A DNA stretch of 64,000 nucleotides from an uncultured Pelagibacteraceae bacterium (GTDB taxonomy: Bacteria; Pseudomonadota; Alphaproteobacteria; Pelagibacterales; Pelagibacteraceae). This document shows, piece by piece, positions 7,389-17,182 of the stretch. Both the position numbers and the translations under genes were made by a program. The notes beneath the pieces are model-generated. The model had not been told where the DNA came from. It saw nothing but the letters and a program-made list of their open reading frames with translations, and did no database searches. The stretch's first letter is position 1, and every line of letters begins with the position of its first letter. The DNA lies in assembly GCA_902633185.1 (NCBI GenBank), contig CACPFN010000005.1, positions 1 through 64,000 on the forward strand. Direction: 5' to 3'.

Positions 7389-9587
7389 ATGAGAGGGCTC
7401 GTTATCTGTTGGATGCTCATCGGAGTATTGGGTTTCCTAATATTTCCATGGTATGTAACAGGTGACGGGTTTTTCTCAATAAACTGGATATTAGAATATT
7501 CTTTAGAAGATTATGGTTCTGTATTACCACAGGTATTTATTAATAAAAAATATTGGCTTCTTCCTTTAGTTGTTCCTTTATTTTTTCCATTATCAACCTT
7601 AAAATTAAATCAGAGTAATCCCATTTATTCCAAAATTTTCTTGTACTCAGGATTGTTTGGCATTTTTTATTTTATTCTTCAGGGGTTTTCAATTGGTATA
7701 AGAGGGTGGAATTTTGAAATCTTTCAATCGATTTTTGGCGATGTAGAAAATCAATTTGGAGTAGGGTCTGGTGCAGTTCTTTTATGCTCTACATTTATTT
7801 TTTATATTACACACGGGCTATCCTCACGTGGGTGGTTGAATGGAGACAATTTTATTGTAGGAAGCATAGGAAGCATAATTATTTTAGTTTCAACTTTTGT
7901 TTTTTTTCCTATTTTTAGAATGTTTGCTGTTGCCTTTAAAGGCACAGAGGGTGGATATGAAATCAGTAATTTTTCAACCAAAATATTTAATAAAGGAATT
8001 TGGGGTCTTGATTGTTTGTATAGTGATTATGCATGTGGTGTTTTTTGGAACACCGTTACTATGGGAACACTTACAGCTTTCTCTTCAACAATTTTGGGTT
8101 TAGGTTTTGCTTTATTAATTGCAAGAACAAGTTTTAAATTTAAAAAAACGATTAGAATTTTATCTGTTTTACCAATCATAACTCCTCCATTTGTAATTGG
8201 TTTAGCGATAATAATTTTATTTGGTAGAACGGGAGTTGTAAGTTCTTTTCTTGAATGGGCTTTCGAGATAGAGCCCTCGAGATGGATTTATGGTTTACCA
8301 GGAATATGGTTTGCACAAACTCTAGCTTTTACACCTATTGCTTTTTTAGTTTTAATAGGAGTTGTTGAAAGTGTAAGTCCTGCAATGGAAGAGGCTTCAC
8401 AAACATTGAGAGCTTCAAAATGGCAAGTTTTTAAAACTGTTACATTGCCTTTAATGAGACCTGGAATTGCCAATGCATTTTTGCTTGGCTTTATTGAAAG
8501 CTTAGCTGATTTTGGAAATCCACTAGTGTTAGGTGCCGAATATGATGTTTTATCTACAGAAATATTCTTTGCAATTGTGGGTGCACAGTATGATGAAACA
8601 AAAGCTGCAATATTAGCAATGATTTTATTAACCGTTGTTCTGGTAGTATTTTATCTTCAGAACCAATGGTTGGGAAAAAAATCCTATATTTCAATTTCTG
8701 GCAAAGGGGATAGTGGAGTTCATCCTGAATTACCAAATAATACTAAGTGGATAATTTACTCAACTGTTCTACCTTGGGCACTCCTTACATTTATAATTTA
8801 TATAATGATTATGTTTGGTGGATTTGTAGAGATGTGGGGTGTCGATCACAGTTTTACTTTAAGACACTATGTTGAAGCATTTAGTGTTGAATGGGTCAAA
8901 GAAAGAGGAATTTTATGGACTGGTACCGCGTGGAATTCTTTTAACACTACTTTTGCGATAGCATTAATTTCATCATTTCCTACTGCTGCAATAGGTATTT
9001 TAACAGCATATCTTCTTACAAGACATAAGTTTAAAGGAAAAAATGCTTTTGAATTCGGCACAATGTTAAGTTTTGCAATACCTGGAAGTGTTATTGGTGT
9101 AAGTTACGTTTTTGCGTTTAATGTTCCGCCACTTGAACTTACAGGAACAGGAATTATTTTGGTAATCGCTTTTGTATTTAGAAATATGCCTGTTGGGGTT
9201 AGGGCAGGTATAGCTTCGATGAATCAATTAGATCCTCACTTAGATGAAGCTTCATCAACATTGAATGCATCTAGTTCTCAAACATTTAGGAATGTAATTC
9301 TTCCATTGCTTAAACCTGCAATTACTGCTTCTTTAGTTTTTAGTTTTGTTAGAGCAATGACGGCAATTAGTGCTGTTATATTCCTTGTTAGTGCTAATTA
9401 TGATTTAGCTGTCTCATATATATTAGGAAGATTAGAAAACAATGATTATGGTCTAGCAATTGTTTATTCGTCTGCATTAATTGTTGTTATGTTATTTACA
9501 ATAACTTTAATGCAATTAATAATAGGTAAACGAAAATTAGGAAGAAGAGAAGAAACAGCAGGAATACTACAAGGAAATTTTGGATAA
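7389..9587 (+). CDS. ABC transporter double permease (FbpB/PhnU type)
   Basis: A 732-residue inner-membrane protein made of two fused BPD_transp_1 domains. Each has an ATPase-contact EAA loop: EEASQTLRASKWQVFKTVTLPL (about 335) and DEASSTLNASSSQTFRNVILPL (about 620). An extra N-terminal region of about 200 residues with four or five hydrophobic segments precedes the first domain. Duplicated permeases of this kind belong to iron(III), 2-aminoethylphosphonate and related importers. The start is 9 bases after the binding-protein stop, and its TAA stop shares a base with the ATG of the ATPase gene, so the three genes form one operon and complex. Confidence 0.88.
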   Translation: MRGLVICWMLIGVLGFLIFPWYVTGDGFFSINWILEYSLEDYGSVLPQVFINKKYWLLPLVVPLFFPLSTLKLNQSNPIYSKIFLYSGLFGIFYFILQGFSIGIRGWNFEIFQSIFGDVENQFGVGSGAVLLCSTFIFYITHGLSSRGWLNGDNFIVGSIGSIIILVSTFVFFPIFRMFAVAFKGTEGGYEISNFSTKIFNKGIWGLDCLYSDYACGVFWNTVTMGTLTAFSSTILGLGFALLIARTSFKFKKTIRILSVLPIITPPFVIGLAIIILFGRTGVVSSFLEWAFEIEPSRWIYGLPGIWFAQTLAFTPIAFLVLIGVVESVSPAMEEASQTLRASKWQVFKTVTLPLMRPGIANAFLLGFIESLADFGNPLVLGAEYDVLSTEIFFAIVGAQYDETKAAILAMILLTVVLVVFYLQNQWLGKKSYISISGKGDSGVHPELPNNTKWIIYSTVLPWALLTFIIYIMIMFGGFVEMWGVDHSFTLRHYVEAFSVEWVKERGILWTGTAWNSFNTTFAIALISSFPTAAIGILTAYLLTRHKFKGKNAFEFGTMLSFAIPGSVIGVSYVFAFNVPPLELTGTGIILVIAFVFRNMPVGVRAGIASMNQLDPHLDEASSTLNASSSQTFRNVILPLLKPAITASLVFSFVRAMTAISAVIFLVSANYDLAVSYILGRLENNDYGLAIVYSSALIVVMLFTITLMQLIIGKRKLGRREETAGILQGNFG

Positions 9588-10642
9588 TGAAAAAAGCAGA
9601 AGTAAAATTTGAAAATATTACAAAAAAATTTAATGAGACTGTTGCTGTTGATAATGTGAGTTGTACTTTTGAAGCAGGAACACTGACTACATTACTAGGT
9701 CCTTCTGGATGCGGAAAAACCACTTCTTTAAGAATTATTGCTGGTCTAGAAAGAGCTACTAGTGGCAGAATTTTAGTAGAAAATGAAGATGTAACATTAT
9801 TACCAGCAACAGACAGAGATGTATCTATGGTATTCCAATCTTATGCTTTGTTTCCACACATGAGTGTGCTTGAAAATGTATCTTATGGTTTGAAGATGAT
9901 TAATGTTCCAAAAGAAGAATTTACAGAAAAGTCATTAGAAACTCTTAAGTTAGTTAATTTAGAAGGTTACGAAAATAGGATGCCTTCAGAGCTATCGGGG
10001 GGTCAGCAACAAAGAGTTGCGGTTGCAAGAGCAATTGTGCTGAAACCTAAAGTTTTACTCTTTGACGAGCCTTTATCTAATTTAGATGCAAAATTAAGAA
10101 GACAAGTAAGAGAGGATATTAGAGAAATTCAACAAAAACTTGGAGTAACTACAATTTATGTAACTCATGATCAAGAGGAAGCATTAGCAATTTCTGACAA
10201 AGTAATTGTAATGAACAATGCTATTATTGCTCAACAAGGTAGCCCAAAAGAATTGTATAACTTTCCTAAAACTAAATTTGTAGCCAACTTCATAGGAGAC
10301 GCAAATGTTGTTAAAGCTAAAATCATTAATCAAAATAATAATGTTTACGAGATTCAATTAGCAGAAATGAAAATTAATATAAAAAGTGATCAAAAATTAG
10401 AAAGTTCAGTTTCCGTCTCTTTAAGACCAGAAAAAATAACTATTTCAAAAAGTCCTGAAGAAAACTCAATACATGCATCTGTTAATAATGCGTCATTCGT
10501 TGGAAATAGTTATCAATATATAGTTAATTCAAAAGTCGGTAAGATTTACGTAGTTTCTAGCGATACCAATGAAATATTTAATGTTGGAGAAAACGTTTAT
10601 TTAAATTTCGACGAAAAAGAATTACGCTTACTCGACGATTAA
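9587..10642 (+). CDS. ABC transporter ATP-binding protein (FbpC/PotA-like)
   Basis: The 351-residue ATPase has Walker A GPSGCGKTT (38-46), a Q-loop in MVFQSYALFPHMSV, the signature LSGGQQQR, Walker B VLLFDEP and a switch His in YVTHDQEEAL. Beyond about residue 240 follows a C-terminal TOBE-type domain, as in iron, spermidine and phosphonate importers. It overlaps the permease stop by one base, completing the operon. The convergent tauC gene ends only 4 bases downstream. Substrate is set by the binding protein and is not known. Confidence 0.9.
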   Translation: MKKAEVKFENITKKFNETVAVDNVSCTFEAGTLTTLLGPSGCGKTTSLRIIAGLERATSGRILVENEDVTLLPATDRDVSMVFQSYALFPHMSVLENVSYGLKMINVPKEEFTEKSLETLKLVNLEGYENRMPSELSGGQQQRVAVARAIVLKPKVLLFDEPLSNLDAKLRRQVREDIREIQQKLGVTTIYVTHDQEEALAISDKVIVMNNAIIAQQGSPKELYNFPKTKFVANFIGDANVVKAKIINQNNNVYEIQLAEMKINIKSDQKLESSVSVSLRPEKITISKSPEENSIHASVNNASFVGNSYQYIVNSKVGKIYVVSSDTNEIFNVGENVYLNFDEKELRLLDD

Positions 10643-10645
10643 GGA

Positions 10646-12571
10646 TTAGCCTTTACCTCTCCAAGGTATTGTCTTATCTATAATTTTTCTCAAAGTTACA
10701 TCAAAAAGAAGACCCAACATACCCATTATAAAAATTGTGATCCAAATTACTTCATATTGAAAATACTTTTTGGCAACATTTTCAACAAATCCAATTCCAG
10801 TTGTACCTGCTAAAAATTCTGCTGCAACCAAAGTTCCCCAACACATACCAACCGCCACTCTAATACCTGTTAAAATTTCAGGTAAAGAATTTGGAAAAAT
10901 AACATATCTAAGTATTTGTCTTTTAGAAGCACCAAGAGAATGTGCTGCATGTATTTTAGATAGCTGTGTACCTGATGCTCCAGCTCTAGCTGAAATGATC
11001 ATTATAGACAATGAAACCATAAATAATAAAAATACTTTTCCAGTATTATCAATACCTAAAACCGAGATTATTAAAGGAGCCCACGCAAGTGGAGGTACTG
11101 GTCTATAAAGTTCAATTAATGGATCAAAGAAACCTTTAGCAAATCTATTTAAGCCCATGAAAAGTCCTAATGGAACACCAATCAATATTCCAAAAACTAA
11201 TCCAAGAAAAACTCTTAAAAATGAATCCCAAATATGACCATAAGGAACAGGGATTTTAAATAATTTAAAATCACCAGTAACAATTTTTAAAACTTTACCT
11301 TTAAAATTTTGCTTAACCACACCGTCTTTAGTGTGAACCGGATATTCTCCAGGCAAAACATCAGCTATCCAATCTGGCAATATAAAGCCAATTATTTGGC
11401 TTACATCCATCATATCAATCCAAAGAAGTGGGATATTTTTGTAACCTACACTTGGCTTAGACATTAAAATAAATTTATTAAGTGTATCTGAGGGTTTTGG
11501 TAACCATCTACCTGAACCTTGCTCAGAACAACTAGGACCACTTGCAACTATAGTTCCTGCAGGGAATAAAAGAATGTCAATTAATCTTAAACCCCCTTGC
11601 TCAGTTTTTTGAAGATTATCAAATTCAATAATTGCATTTTGCATTTCATTAAGAGCATTTGGTGGATAAATACTTGCAAATTCAATTCTTCTTGCAATTT
11701 TTACAATGTTTTTTGCGTAAGTAGATGCCACTTCCTCAGTGTCATCTAAATTTTTTCTATATAATTTTATCTCTGATTTAAGTTCTTTTATTGCATTTTT
11801 GAATTGAGGATTATGGTTTCTTAATTTAAAAAATTTATCGTTAATTTTTTTTAATTGTTCAGCTGCAGCGTGAAATTTTAATCCTCTATCTGTTTCAGGC
11901 ACTAAAGGCACTTCAATAGTATTTTCTATTGATCCTGTTCCGGCACTTACAGTTACTATGCCCCAGCTTCCTTGCTCAGCAATTGCTTTTTGTCTTTCAT
12001 TTTTTTGCTCTGGTGTTTCAAATGGATAATCTTTCTTTTGAAAATTAGTGCTTAACAATCTAATTTCATCAGTCATCTCATCTATTTTAATTTTTGTGTT
12101 AATCTCCATTAGATTATCGTTAGTAAGTAATGGAATTAATTTGTTTGTTTTATTAATAAAACCAACTAATGCAGTTTTCTGTATGTTGCTTAAATCTGGC
12201 GAATTTTGAATTTCTAAACTTATTTTTTTAAGATTTTTATTTTCTATTTTTATTATTGAAGTACTTTTGAATTCTCTTTCTTCAATTGGAAATTGATATT
12301 TTAATCCTAATAAAGACTCATTTATTTTTGCGACCTGACATAATTCATTTGCTGATTTTGGATAAAATCCTTTTGCAATATCCCAAGAATAATAAAGCCA
12401 AACTAACAATATTGCACTGCTTCCGACAATTATCCAATGAGTTCCACCTTTTGCTCTTTCTGGATTTCCAAAAACTGCATCAACTTTTTCAGTTTTTATT
12501 AAACGTCTTCCATAAAGTATGCACCCGATAATTGATACGACAATTAATATTGTTATTATTTGAGTAAACAT
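10646..12571 (-). CDS. tauC: Taurine-type ABC permease TauC with long N-terminal extension
   Basis: The last 210 or so residues are an ordinary TauC/SsuC permease domain, with the EAA-type loop AAHSLGASKRQILRYVIFPNSLPE and an end GMCWGTLVAAEFLAGTTGIGFV. Usual TauC proteins have about 250-280 residues; this one has 641. The extra 400 residues hold two hydrophobic segments near the start (about 2-20 and 48-66), then a mostly polar region rich in Lys/Glu and likely helical or coiled-coil, and a segment of about 60 residues with Cys and Pro before the permease core. That insert may be periplasmic. The gene abuts tauB with 0 bases between and would form a complex with TauA and TauB for taurine uptake. 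Confidence 0.82.
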   Translation of the reverse strand: MFTQIITILIVVSIIGCILYGRRLIKTEKVDAVFGNPERAKGGTHWIIVGSSAILLVWLYYSWDIAKGFYPKSANELCQVAKINESLLGLKYQFPIEEREFKSTSIIKIENKNLKKISLEIQNSPDLSNIQKTALVGFINKTNKLIPLLTNDNLMEINTKIKIDEMTDEIRLLSTNFQKKDYPFETPEQKNERQKAIAEQGSWGIVTVSAGTGSIENTIEVPLVPETDRGLKFHAAAEQLKKINDKFFKLRNHNPQFKNAIKELKSEIKLYRKNLDDTEEVASTYAKNIVKIARRIEFASIYPPNALNEMQNAIIEFDNLQKTEQGGLRLIDILLFPAGTIVASGPSCSEQGSGRWLPKPSDTLNKFILMSKPSVGYKNIPLLWIDMMDVSQIIGFILPDWIADVLPGEYPVHTKDGVVKQNFKGKVLKIVTGDFKLFKIPVPYGHIWDSFLRVFLGLVFGILIGVPLGLFMGLNRFAKGFFDPLIELYRPVPPLAWAPLIISVLGIDNTGKVFLLFMVSLSIMIISARAGASGTQLSKIHAAHSLGASKRQILRYVIFPNSLPEILTGIRVAVGMCWGTLVAAEFLAGTTGIGFVENVAKKYFQYEVIWITIFIMGMLGLLFDVTLRKIIDKTIPWRGKG

Positions 12572-13369
12572 TTAATTTTCTTTTCCCATAATTTCTTCCT
12601 CCATGTTCCAAATCATGGATAAAATTTCTTCTCTTTTTGACGAAAAATCTTTATTTTTTTTTATTTCTCTTAAATCTTCTTTTAAACCCATCTCTGCAAA
12701 TGGAAGATTATATTCTTTATGTATCCTACCTGGTCTTGGTGCCATTACGTACAACCTTTCACCAAGCAGTAGTGCTTCCTCAACCGAGTGTGTAATTAAA
12801 ATAATTGTTTTTCCAGTTTCTTTCCAAATTTTCAAAACTAAAGATTGCATTTTTTCTCTTGTTAGAGCATCAAGAGCACCTAAAGGCTCATCCATTAAAA
12901 TCAAATCAGGATCATTGATTAAACACCTTGCAAGAGCTACTCTTTGCTGCATTCCTCCAGACAATTGATATGTTGGGGTATTTCCAAATCCTTTTAAGCC
13001 AACAATCTCTAGCCACTCATCAACTTTTTTTGAAGTTTCTATAGGATCTTTTTTTTTCATTCTGAGACCAAAGTTTACGTTCTCTGCAACAGTCAACCAT
13101 TCAAATAATGCACCTTGTTGAAAAACCATGCCTCTTTCAACTCCAGGTCCATCAATTTCTTTACCATTCAAAGTTATATTTCCAGATGTTGGTCTTAAGA
13201 AACCAGCTGCAATATTTAACAAAGTTGTTTTTCCACAACCAGAAGGCCCAAGAACTGTTAGAAGTTCTCCTTTTTTTAATTTGAAATTTAAATCTTTTAA
13301 AGCATGAACAGTCTCTCCTTTTGGAGTTTTGAAAATCATGTTTAGATTTTGAGATATCAAATCACTCAT
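12572..13369 (-). CDS. tauB: Taurine-type ABC transporter ATP-binding protein TauB
   Basis: A 265-residue ATPase of the NitT/TauT family. Walker A is GPSGCGKTT at 41-49, the Q-loop region reads VFQQGALFEWLTV, the signature is LSGGMQQR, Walker B is LILMDEP and the switch His lies in LITHSVEEAL. The sequence WLTVAENVNFGL is characteristic of nitrate/sulfonate/taurine ATPases. It sits between tauA, 82 bases upstream across a terminator hairpin, and tauC, directly downstream. Because of the hairpin, tauBC are probably made at a lower level than tauA. Confidence 0.9.
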   Translation of the reverse strand: MSDLISQNLNMIFKTPKGETVHALKDLNFKLKKGELLTVLGPSGCGKTTLLNIAAGFLRPTSGNITLNGKEIDGPGVERGMVFQQGALFEWLTVAENVNFGLRMKKKDPIETSKKVDEWLEIVGLKGFGNTPTYQLSGGMQQRVALARCLINDPDLILMDEPLGALDALTREKMQSLVLKIWKETGKTIILITHSVEEALLLGERLYVMAPRPGRIHKEYNLPFAEMGLKEDLREIKKNKDFSSKREEILSMIWNMEEEIMGKEN

Positions 13370-13394
13370 TAGCTGACTTTATATAAAATATTTA

Positions 13395-13432
13395 CTTAAA
13401 AAAATAGGCACCAATAAAATTGGCGCCTATTT
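13395..13432 (-). terminator. Minus-strand hairpin plus U-run between tauA and tauB
   Basis: Read on the minus strand the stem AAATAGGCGCCAAT / ATTGGTGCCTATTT closes perfectly with one G-U pair around a TTT loop and is followed by an unbroken run of seven T. On the plus strand the same place has an A-C mismatch and no T-run, so the element is oriented with the tau genes. It starts about 20 bases after the tauA stop and probably gives partial termination, leaving more tauA than tauBC message, as in many ABC operons. Confidence 0.8.
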
Positions 13433-13451
13433 AATTATTCTAATCTTTAAA

Positions 13452-14393
13452 TTATAAAGGTAAGAAACTAGTGTCTACTGCTCCACCTGGAGTTCCCATT
13501 CCTTTTAAGAATGCATCTAAGTTTCCGCTTTCCATAGATTTTTTAGTTTCTTCTGGAGTTAAGAATTTAAAACCACTTAAAGTGTCTTTCATATCAGCAA
13601 TTTTCATCTCTGAAGCTTTTGACATAGAATTCATATCACTTTTTCCATTTCTATATCTTTCATTTGCTTCATGAGTTACTTCAATAAAAGTTCTCAACAT
13701 TCCAGGATTTTCCTTCATAAACTTGTCTGTTACAGAAGTAATATCTATTCCTAAAATACCTGCATCTCTTGCTTCTTGAACAGTTAAAAGTCTTGATCCT
13801 ACAGCAACTGCAGCTTTGATAGAATTACCACCAAATAGACATGCCATTACTACATCTCCACTTACTAATGCAGCCGCACCTTCTTCAGGGTCCATTTGAA
13901 TTATATCCATTTTGCTTCTGTCAGCTCCGACAACTTTCATACTTTCGTCGAAAACGTACTCAGCCATAGTACCTAACGGAACAGCAACTTTTTTACCTTC
14001 TAATTCTGTTGCATTAGCTTTTGTTATTCCTGAAGCATTAGATGTTACACAAGTTGTTCCACCCATTCCGTACTCCATTGCAATATCAACTAATTTGATA
14101 GGTGCATTTGATTTTACAGCATTAATAAATGGTACTAAACCTTGTGAGTAAGAAATATCAATATCTCCTGCTAACATAGCATCTGTCATTGCCCCACCAT
14201 TTGTGAAGTTTGTCCATTTTACTGGAACTCCTAAAGCTTTAGCAAAATTCTTTTTTTGCATGTCCTCTAAATTTGGACTTGGCCACTCTAGAAAGTATGC
14301 AACTCTAACCTCGTTCGCAGCAGAGTTTGCTGCTGTGATTGTTAAGTTTAGAGCAAATAAACTTCCTAAAATGAAACTAATTATTTTTTTCAT
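13452..14393 (-). CDS. tauA: Taurine-type periplasmic binding protein TauA
   Basis: A 313-residue NMT1/THI5-like solute-binding protein with a signal peptide (KKIISFILGSLFALNLTITAANSAANEV). The start of the mature protein, VRVAYFLEWPSPNLEDMQKKNF, and the segment GGAMTDAMLAGDIDISYSQGL are the usual first domain of TauA/SsuA proteins; IALVD-type and GKKVAVPLGT blocks follow. It is first in the tauABC operon. Its ATG is 173 bases from the divergent tpa gene, and the taurine substrate is inferred chiefly from that neighbour and from ald and xsc. Confidence 0.88.
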   Translation of the reverse strand: MKKIISFILGSLFALNLTITAANSAANEVRVAYFLEWPSPNLEDMQKKNFAKALGVPVKWTNFTNGGAMTDAMLAGDIDISYSQGLVPFINAVKSNAPIKLVDIAMEYGMGGTTCVTSNASGITKANATELEGKKVAVPLGTMAEYVFDESMKVVGADRSKMDIIQMDPEEGAAALVSGDVVMACLFGGNSIKAAVAVGSRLLTVQEARDAGILGIDITSVTDKFMKENPGMLRTFIEVTHEANERYRNGKSDMNSMSKASEMKIADMKDTLSGFKFLTPEETKKSMESGNLDAFLKGMGTPGGAVDTSFLPL

Positions 14394-14482
14394 TTCATCT
14401 CCTGTTAATTAAATTTAATTATCGATATTTAAGTTTAAATTTTCTTTTAAGTAAATGATGAATAAATTACACAGGCTTCAAA

Positions 14483-14534
14483 AGTCATAACTTACAACCT
14501 ATAGTTGCGGTCATTTAACATAGCAAGTATGACT
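14483..14534. promoter_or_regulatory. GTCAT boxes in the tauA-tpa divergent promoter region
   Basis: The 173-base gap between divergent tauA and tpa contains AGTCAT (14483-14488), GGTCAT (14509-14514) and the inverted ATGACT (14529-14534). Such spaced, partly inverted pentamers could be a binding site for a regulator of both units. Short motifs of this kind arise by chance in AT-rich DNA, so this is only a candidate. Confidence 0.25.
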
Positions 14535-14566
14535 AAAATTTACTGGTTAATTTATATAATTAGTCT

Positions 14567-15928
14567 ATGAATCGAAACATAATTATGAGTTCAGAAAAAC
14601 CTCAAATACCAAATTCTTTAAATGAACATTGGATGCCATTTACATCTAATAGAGATTTTAAAGAGTCTCCAAGATTAATTGTAGAAGCAAAAGGTGTTTA
14701 TTTAAAAAATCATCAAGGCCAAACTCAGATAGATGCAAGCTCAGGATTATTTTGCAATCCATTAGGACACGGAAGAGAAGAAATTATTAATGCAATTACA
14801 AATCAGTTAAAAAAATTAGATTATGCTCAACCATTTCAACAAGGTTTTGGTGGTTCATTTGAACTTGCAACAAAAATTTCTAAACATACACCAGGAAATT
14901 TAAATAGAATTTTTTATACAATTTGTGGATCTACCGCTGTTGAAACAGCAATTAAAATTGCAGTTGCATATCATAAAGCAAGAGGTGAAGGACATAGATT
15001 TAGGTTTGTTGGAAGAGAAAGAGGCTATCATGGAATGAATATTGGAGCTACTTCTGTTGGTGGAATGATTAACAACGTGAAAACATTTGCCAATGTTTTG
15101 ATGCCAGGTGTTCTTCACATGAGACATACACATTTACCAGAGCATAAATTTGTTTCAGGTCAACCTGAAACTGGCGCAGAGATGGCAGAAGATCTTGAGA
15201 GAATTTGTACAAATTTTGGTTCAGAAAATATTGCAGCTTGCATTGTTGAACCAATTGCTGGATCAACAGGAACTTTAGTTCCACCAAAAGGATATTTACA
15301 AAGATTAAGAGAAATTTGCGATAAGCATGGAATTTTATTAATTTTTGATGAAGTTATTACAGGGTGGGGAAGAACAGGTTCGCCTTTTGCATCTCAAGAA
15401 TACGGAGTTACACCAGATATTATTACAATGGCTAAAGCTACAACAAATGGAATAAGTCCTTTAGGTGCAGTTGCGTGTAAAGAAGAAATTTATGACACAG
15501 TTATGGATGGATCTCCAAAAGGAACAATAGAATTATTTCATGGTTACACTTACTCTGGAATTCCTGTCTCAGTAGCTGCAGGCTTAGCGGTTCAAGATAT
15601 TTTTGAAAAAGATGATATCTTTAATAGAGCAAAAAATTTATCTCCATATTTCCAAGAAGGTTTAATGTCTTTAAAAGATATTGATGTTGTTGATAACATA
15701 AGAGGTTATGGAATGATGGGTGGTATTGATATTAAAATGCATAAAAAACCTGGCGCAGCAGGATTTACATGTTTCAAACACTGTTATGATGCAGGAGTTA
15801 ACTTTAAAGCGACTGGAGATTGTTTAATTATTGCTCCAATGTTTATCTGTGAAAAAAAACATATTGATGAAATAATAGAGAAACTAAGAACTGGTATTAC
15901 CAACTATTCAAAAAGCAAAAAAAATTAA
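14567..15928 (+). CDS. tpa: Taurine-pyruvate aminotransferase
   Basis: A 453-residue class III PLP-dependent aminotransferase. It transfers the taurine amino group to pyruvate, giving sulfoacetaldehyde and alanine. Family marks are the start NSLNEHWMPFTSNRDF, FYTICGSTAVETAIKIA for PLP phosphate binding, LLIFDEVITGWGRTG, and the Schiff-base lysine in TMAKATTNGISPLGAV. The start may be at 14567 or at the in-frame ATG at 14585; neither has a clear ribosome-binding site. It is divergent from tauABC, and ald follows 10 bases after its stop. Alanine made here would be recycled by Ald. Confidence 0.9.
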   Translation: MNRNIIMSSEKPQIPNSLNEHWMPFTSNRDFKESPRLIVEAKGVYLKNHQGQTQIDASSGLFCNPLGHGREEIINAITNQLKKLDYAQPFQQGFGGSFELATKISKHTPGNLNRIFYTICGSTAVETAIKIAVAYHKARGEGHRFRFVGRERGYHGMNIGATSVGGMINNVKTFANVLMPGVLHMRHTHLPEHKFVSGQPETGAEMAEDLERICTNFGSENIAACIVEPIAGSTGTLVPPKGYLQRLREICDKHGILLIFDEVITGWGRTGSPFASQEYGVTPDIITMAKATTNGISPLGAVACKEEIYDTVMDGSPKGTIELFHGYTYSGIPVSVAAGLAVQDIFEKDDIFNRAKNLSPYFQEGLMSLKDIDVVDNIRGYGMMGGIDIKMHKKPGAAGFTCFKHCYDAGVNFKATGDCLIIAPMFICEKKHIDEIIEKLRTGITNYSKSKKN

Positions 15929-15937
15929 TTTAATTCT

Positions 15938-17056
15938 ATGAAAATCGGGGTTCCAAAAGAAATAAAGCCTCAAGAAAATAGAATTGGACTCACTCCCGAA
16001 AGTGTAAAGGCATTAACCTCTAATGGCCATGAAGTTTTAATTGAAAATAATGGAGGTTTTGAAGCAGGATTTGAAAACGATCATTACGTATCAAGCGGAG
16101 CAAAAATAGTTAATACAGCTGAAGATATATTTAACGACTCTGACATCATCGTTAAAGTTAAAGAGCCACAATCTAGTGAAGTAAAAATGATAAGAGAAAA
16201 TCAAGTTGTCTTTACATATCTTCATCTTGCTGCAGCTAAGGAACTGACACAAGGCTTAATAGACAGCAAATCAATATGCATCGCTTATGAAACAGTCACA
16301 GATAACAACGGAAGACTTCCTTTGCTAGCACCAATGAGTGCAGTAGCAGGAAGAATGTCAGTTCAAGCAGGTGCACATTGTTTAGAAAAAAATCAAAAAG
16401 GCCGTGGTCTTTTGTTAGGAGGAGCTCCTGGTGTAGAGCCTGGAAATGTAGTTATACTTGGAGGTGGAGTAGTAGGAGAAAATGCTGCTATAATTGCAAC
16501 AGGCATGAAAGCCAAGGTTAATATTGTAGATAAATCTGAAAAAAGATTAAACGAACTTTCCCAAATATTTGGAGACAAAATAATTCCCAACTTAAGCGAC
16601 AAAACTGATTTAGAAAAATTAATTTCTGAATGTGATTTGTTAGTAGGTGGAGTTTTGATACCAGGTGCTGAGGCACCAAAATTAGTTACAAAGAATATGT
16701 TAAAAAAAATGAAAAGGGGATCAGTAATTGTAGATGTTGCAATTGATCAAGGAGGATGTGTTGAAACCAGTAAACCGACTACTTTTGCAGAACCAACTTT
16801 TATAATAGATGATATAATTCATTATTGTGTTGCAAATATGCCCGGTGGTGTTCCTAGAACATCAACAATTGCATTGAATAAAGCAACTCTTCCTTTTTTA
16901 TCTAAACTAGCAAAAGATGGGTACTTAAAAGCTCTAAATGATGATCAAAATTTTCAAGCAGGATTAAATGTATTTAAAGGAGGTGTTACTCATAAAGCTG
17001 TTGCTGATGTATTTGGTCATGATTATTTACCAGCTCAAAAGGCATTGCTTAATTAA
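15938..17056 (+). CDS. ald: Alanine dehydrogenase
   Basis: A 372-residue NAD-dependent alanine dehydrogenase (alanine to pyruvate plus ammonium). The N-terminus MKIGVPKEIKPQENRIGLTP is diagnostic; FTYLHLAA holds the active-site His, the Rossmann motif is GGGVVGENAA near 178, and the conserved NMPGGVPRTSTIALN block is near 300. The gene is 10 bases downstream of tpa, so the pair regenerates the pyruvate acceptor for Tpa and frees taurine nitrogen as ammonium. It converges on the thioredoxin-like gene. Confidence 0.95.
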   Translation: MKIGVPKEIKPQENRIGLTPESVKALTSNGHEVLIENNGGFEAGFENDHYVSSGAKIVNTAEDIFNDSDIIVKVKEPQSSEVKMIRENQVVFTYLHLAAAKELTQGLIDSKSICIAYETVTDNNGRLPLLAPMSAVAGRMSVQAGAHCLEKNQKGRGLLLGGAPGVEPGNVVILGGGVVGENAAIIATGMKAKVNIVDKSEKRLNELSQIFGDKIIPNLSDKTDLEKLISECDLLVGGVLIPGAEAPKLVTKNMLKKMKRGSVIVDVAIDQGGCVETSKPTTFAEPTFIIDDIIHYCVANMPGGVPRTSTIALNKATLPFLSKLAKDGYLKALNDDQNFQAGLNVFKGGVTHKAVADVFGHDYLPAQKALLN

Positions 17057-17182
17057 AATCCCTAATTTTTCTTGCTTTTTCATAAATTGACAAAAAAAAA
17101 ATTAATTCTATATAGCAATCATAATTTAAAAAATTATTCCTGAATTTAACATTCATTTATTTCTCTCTTTTTTGTTGAATTC

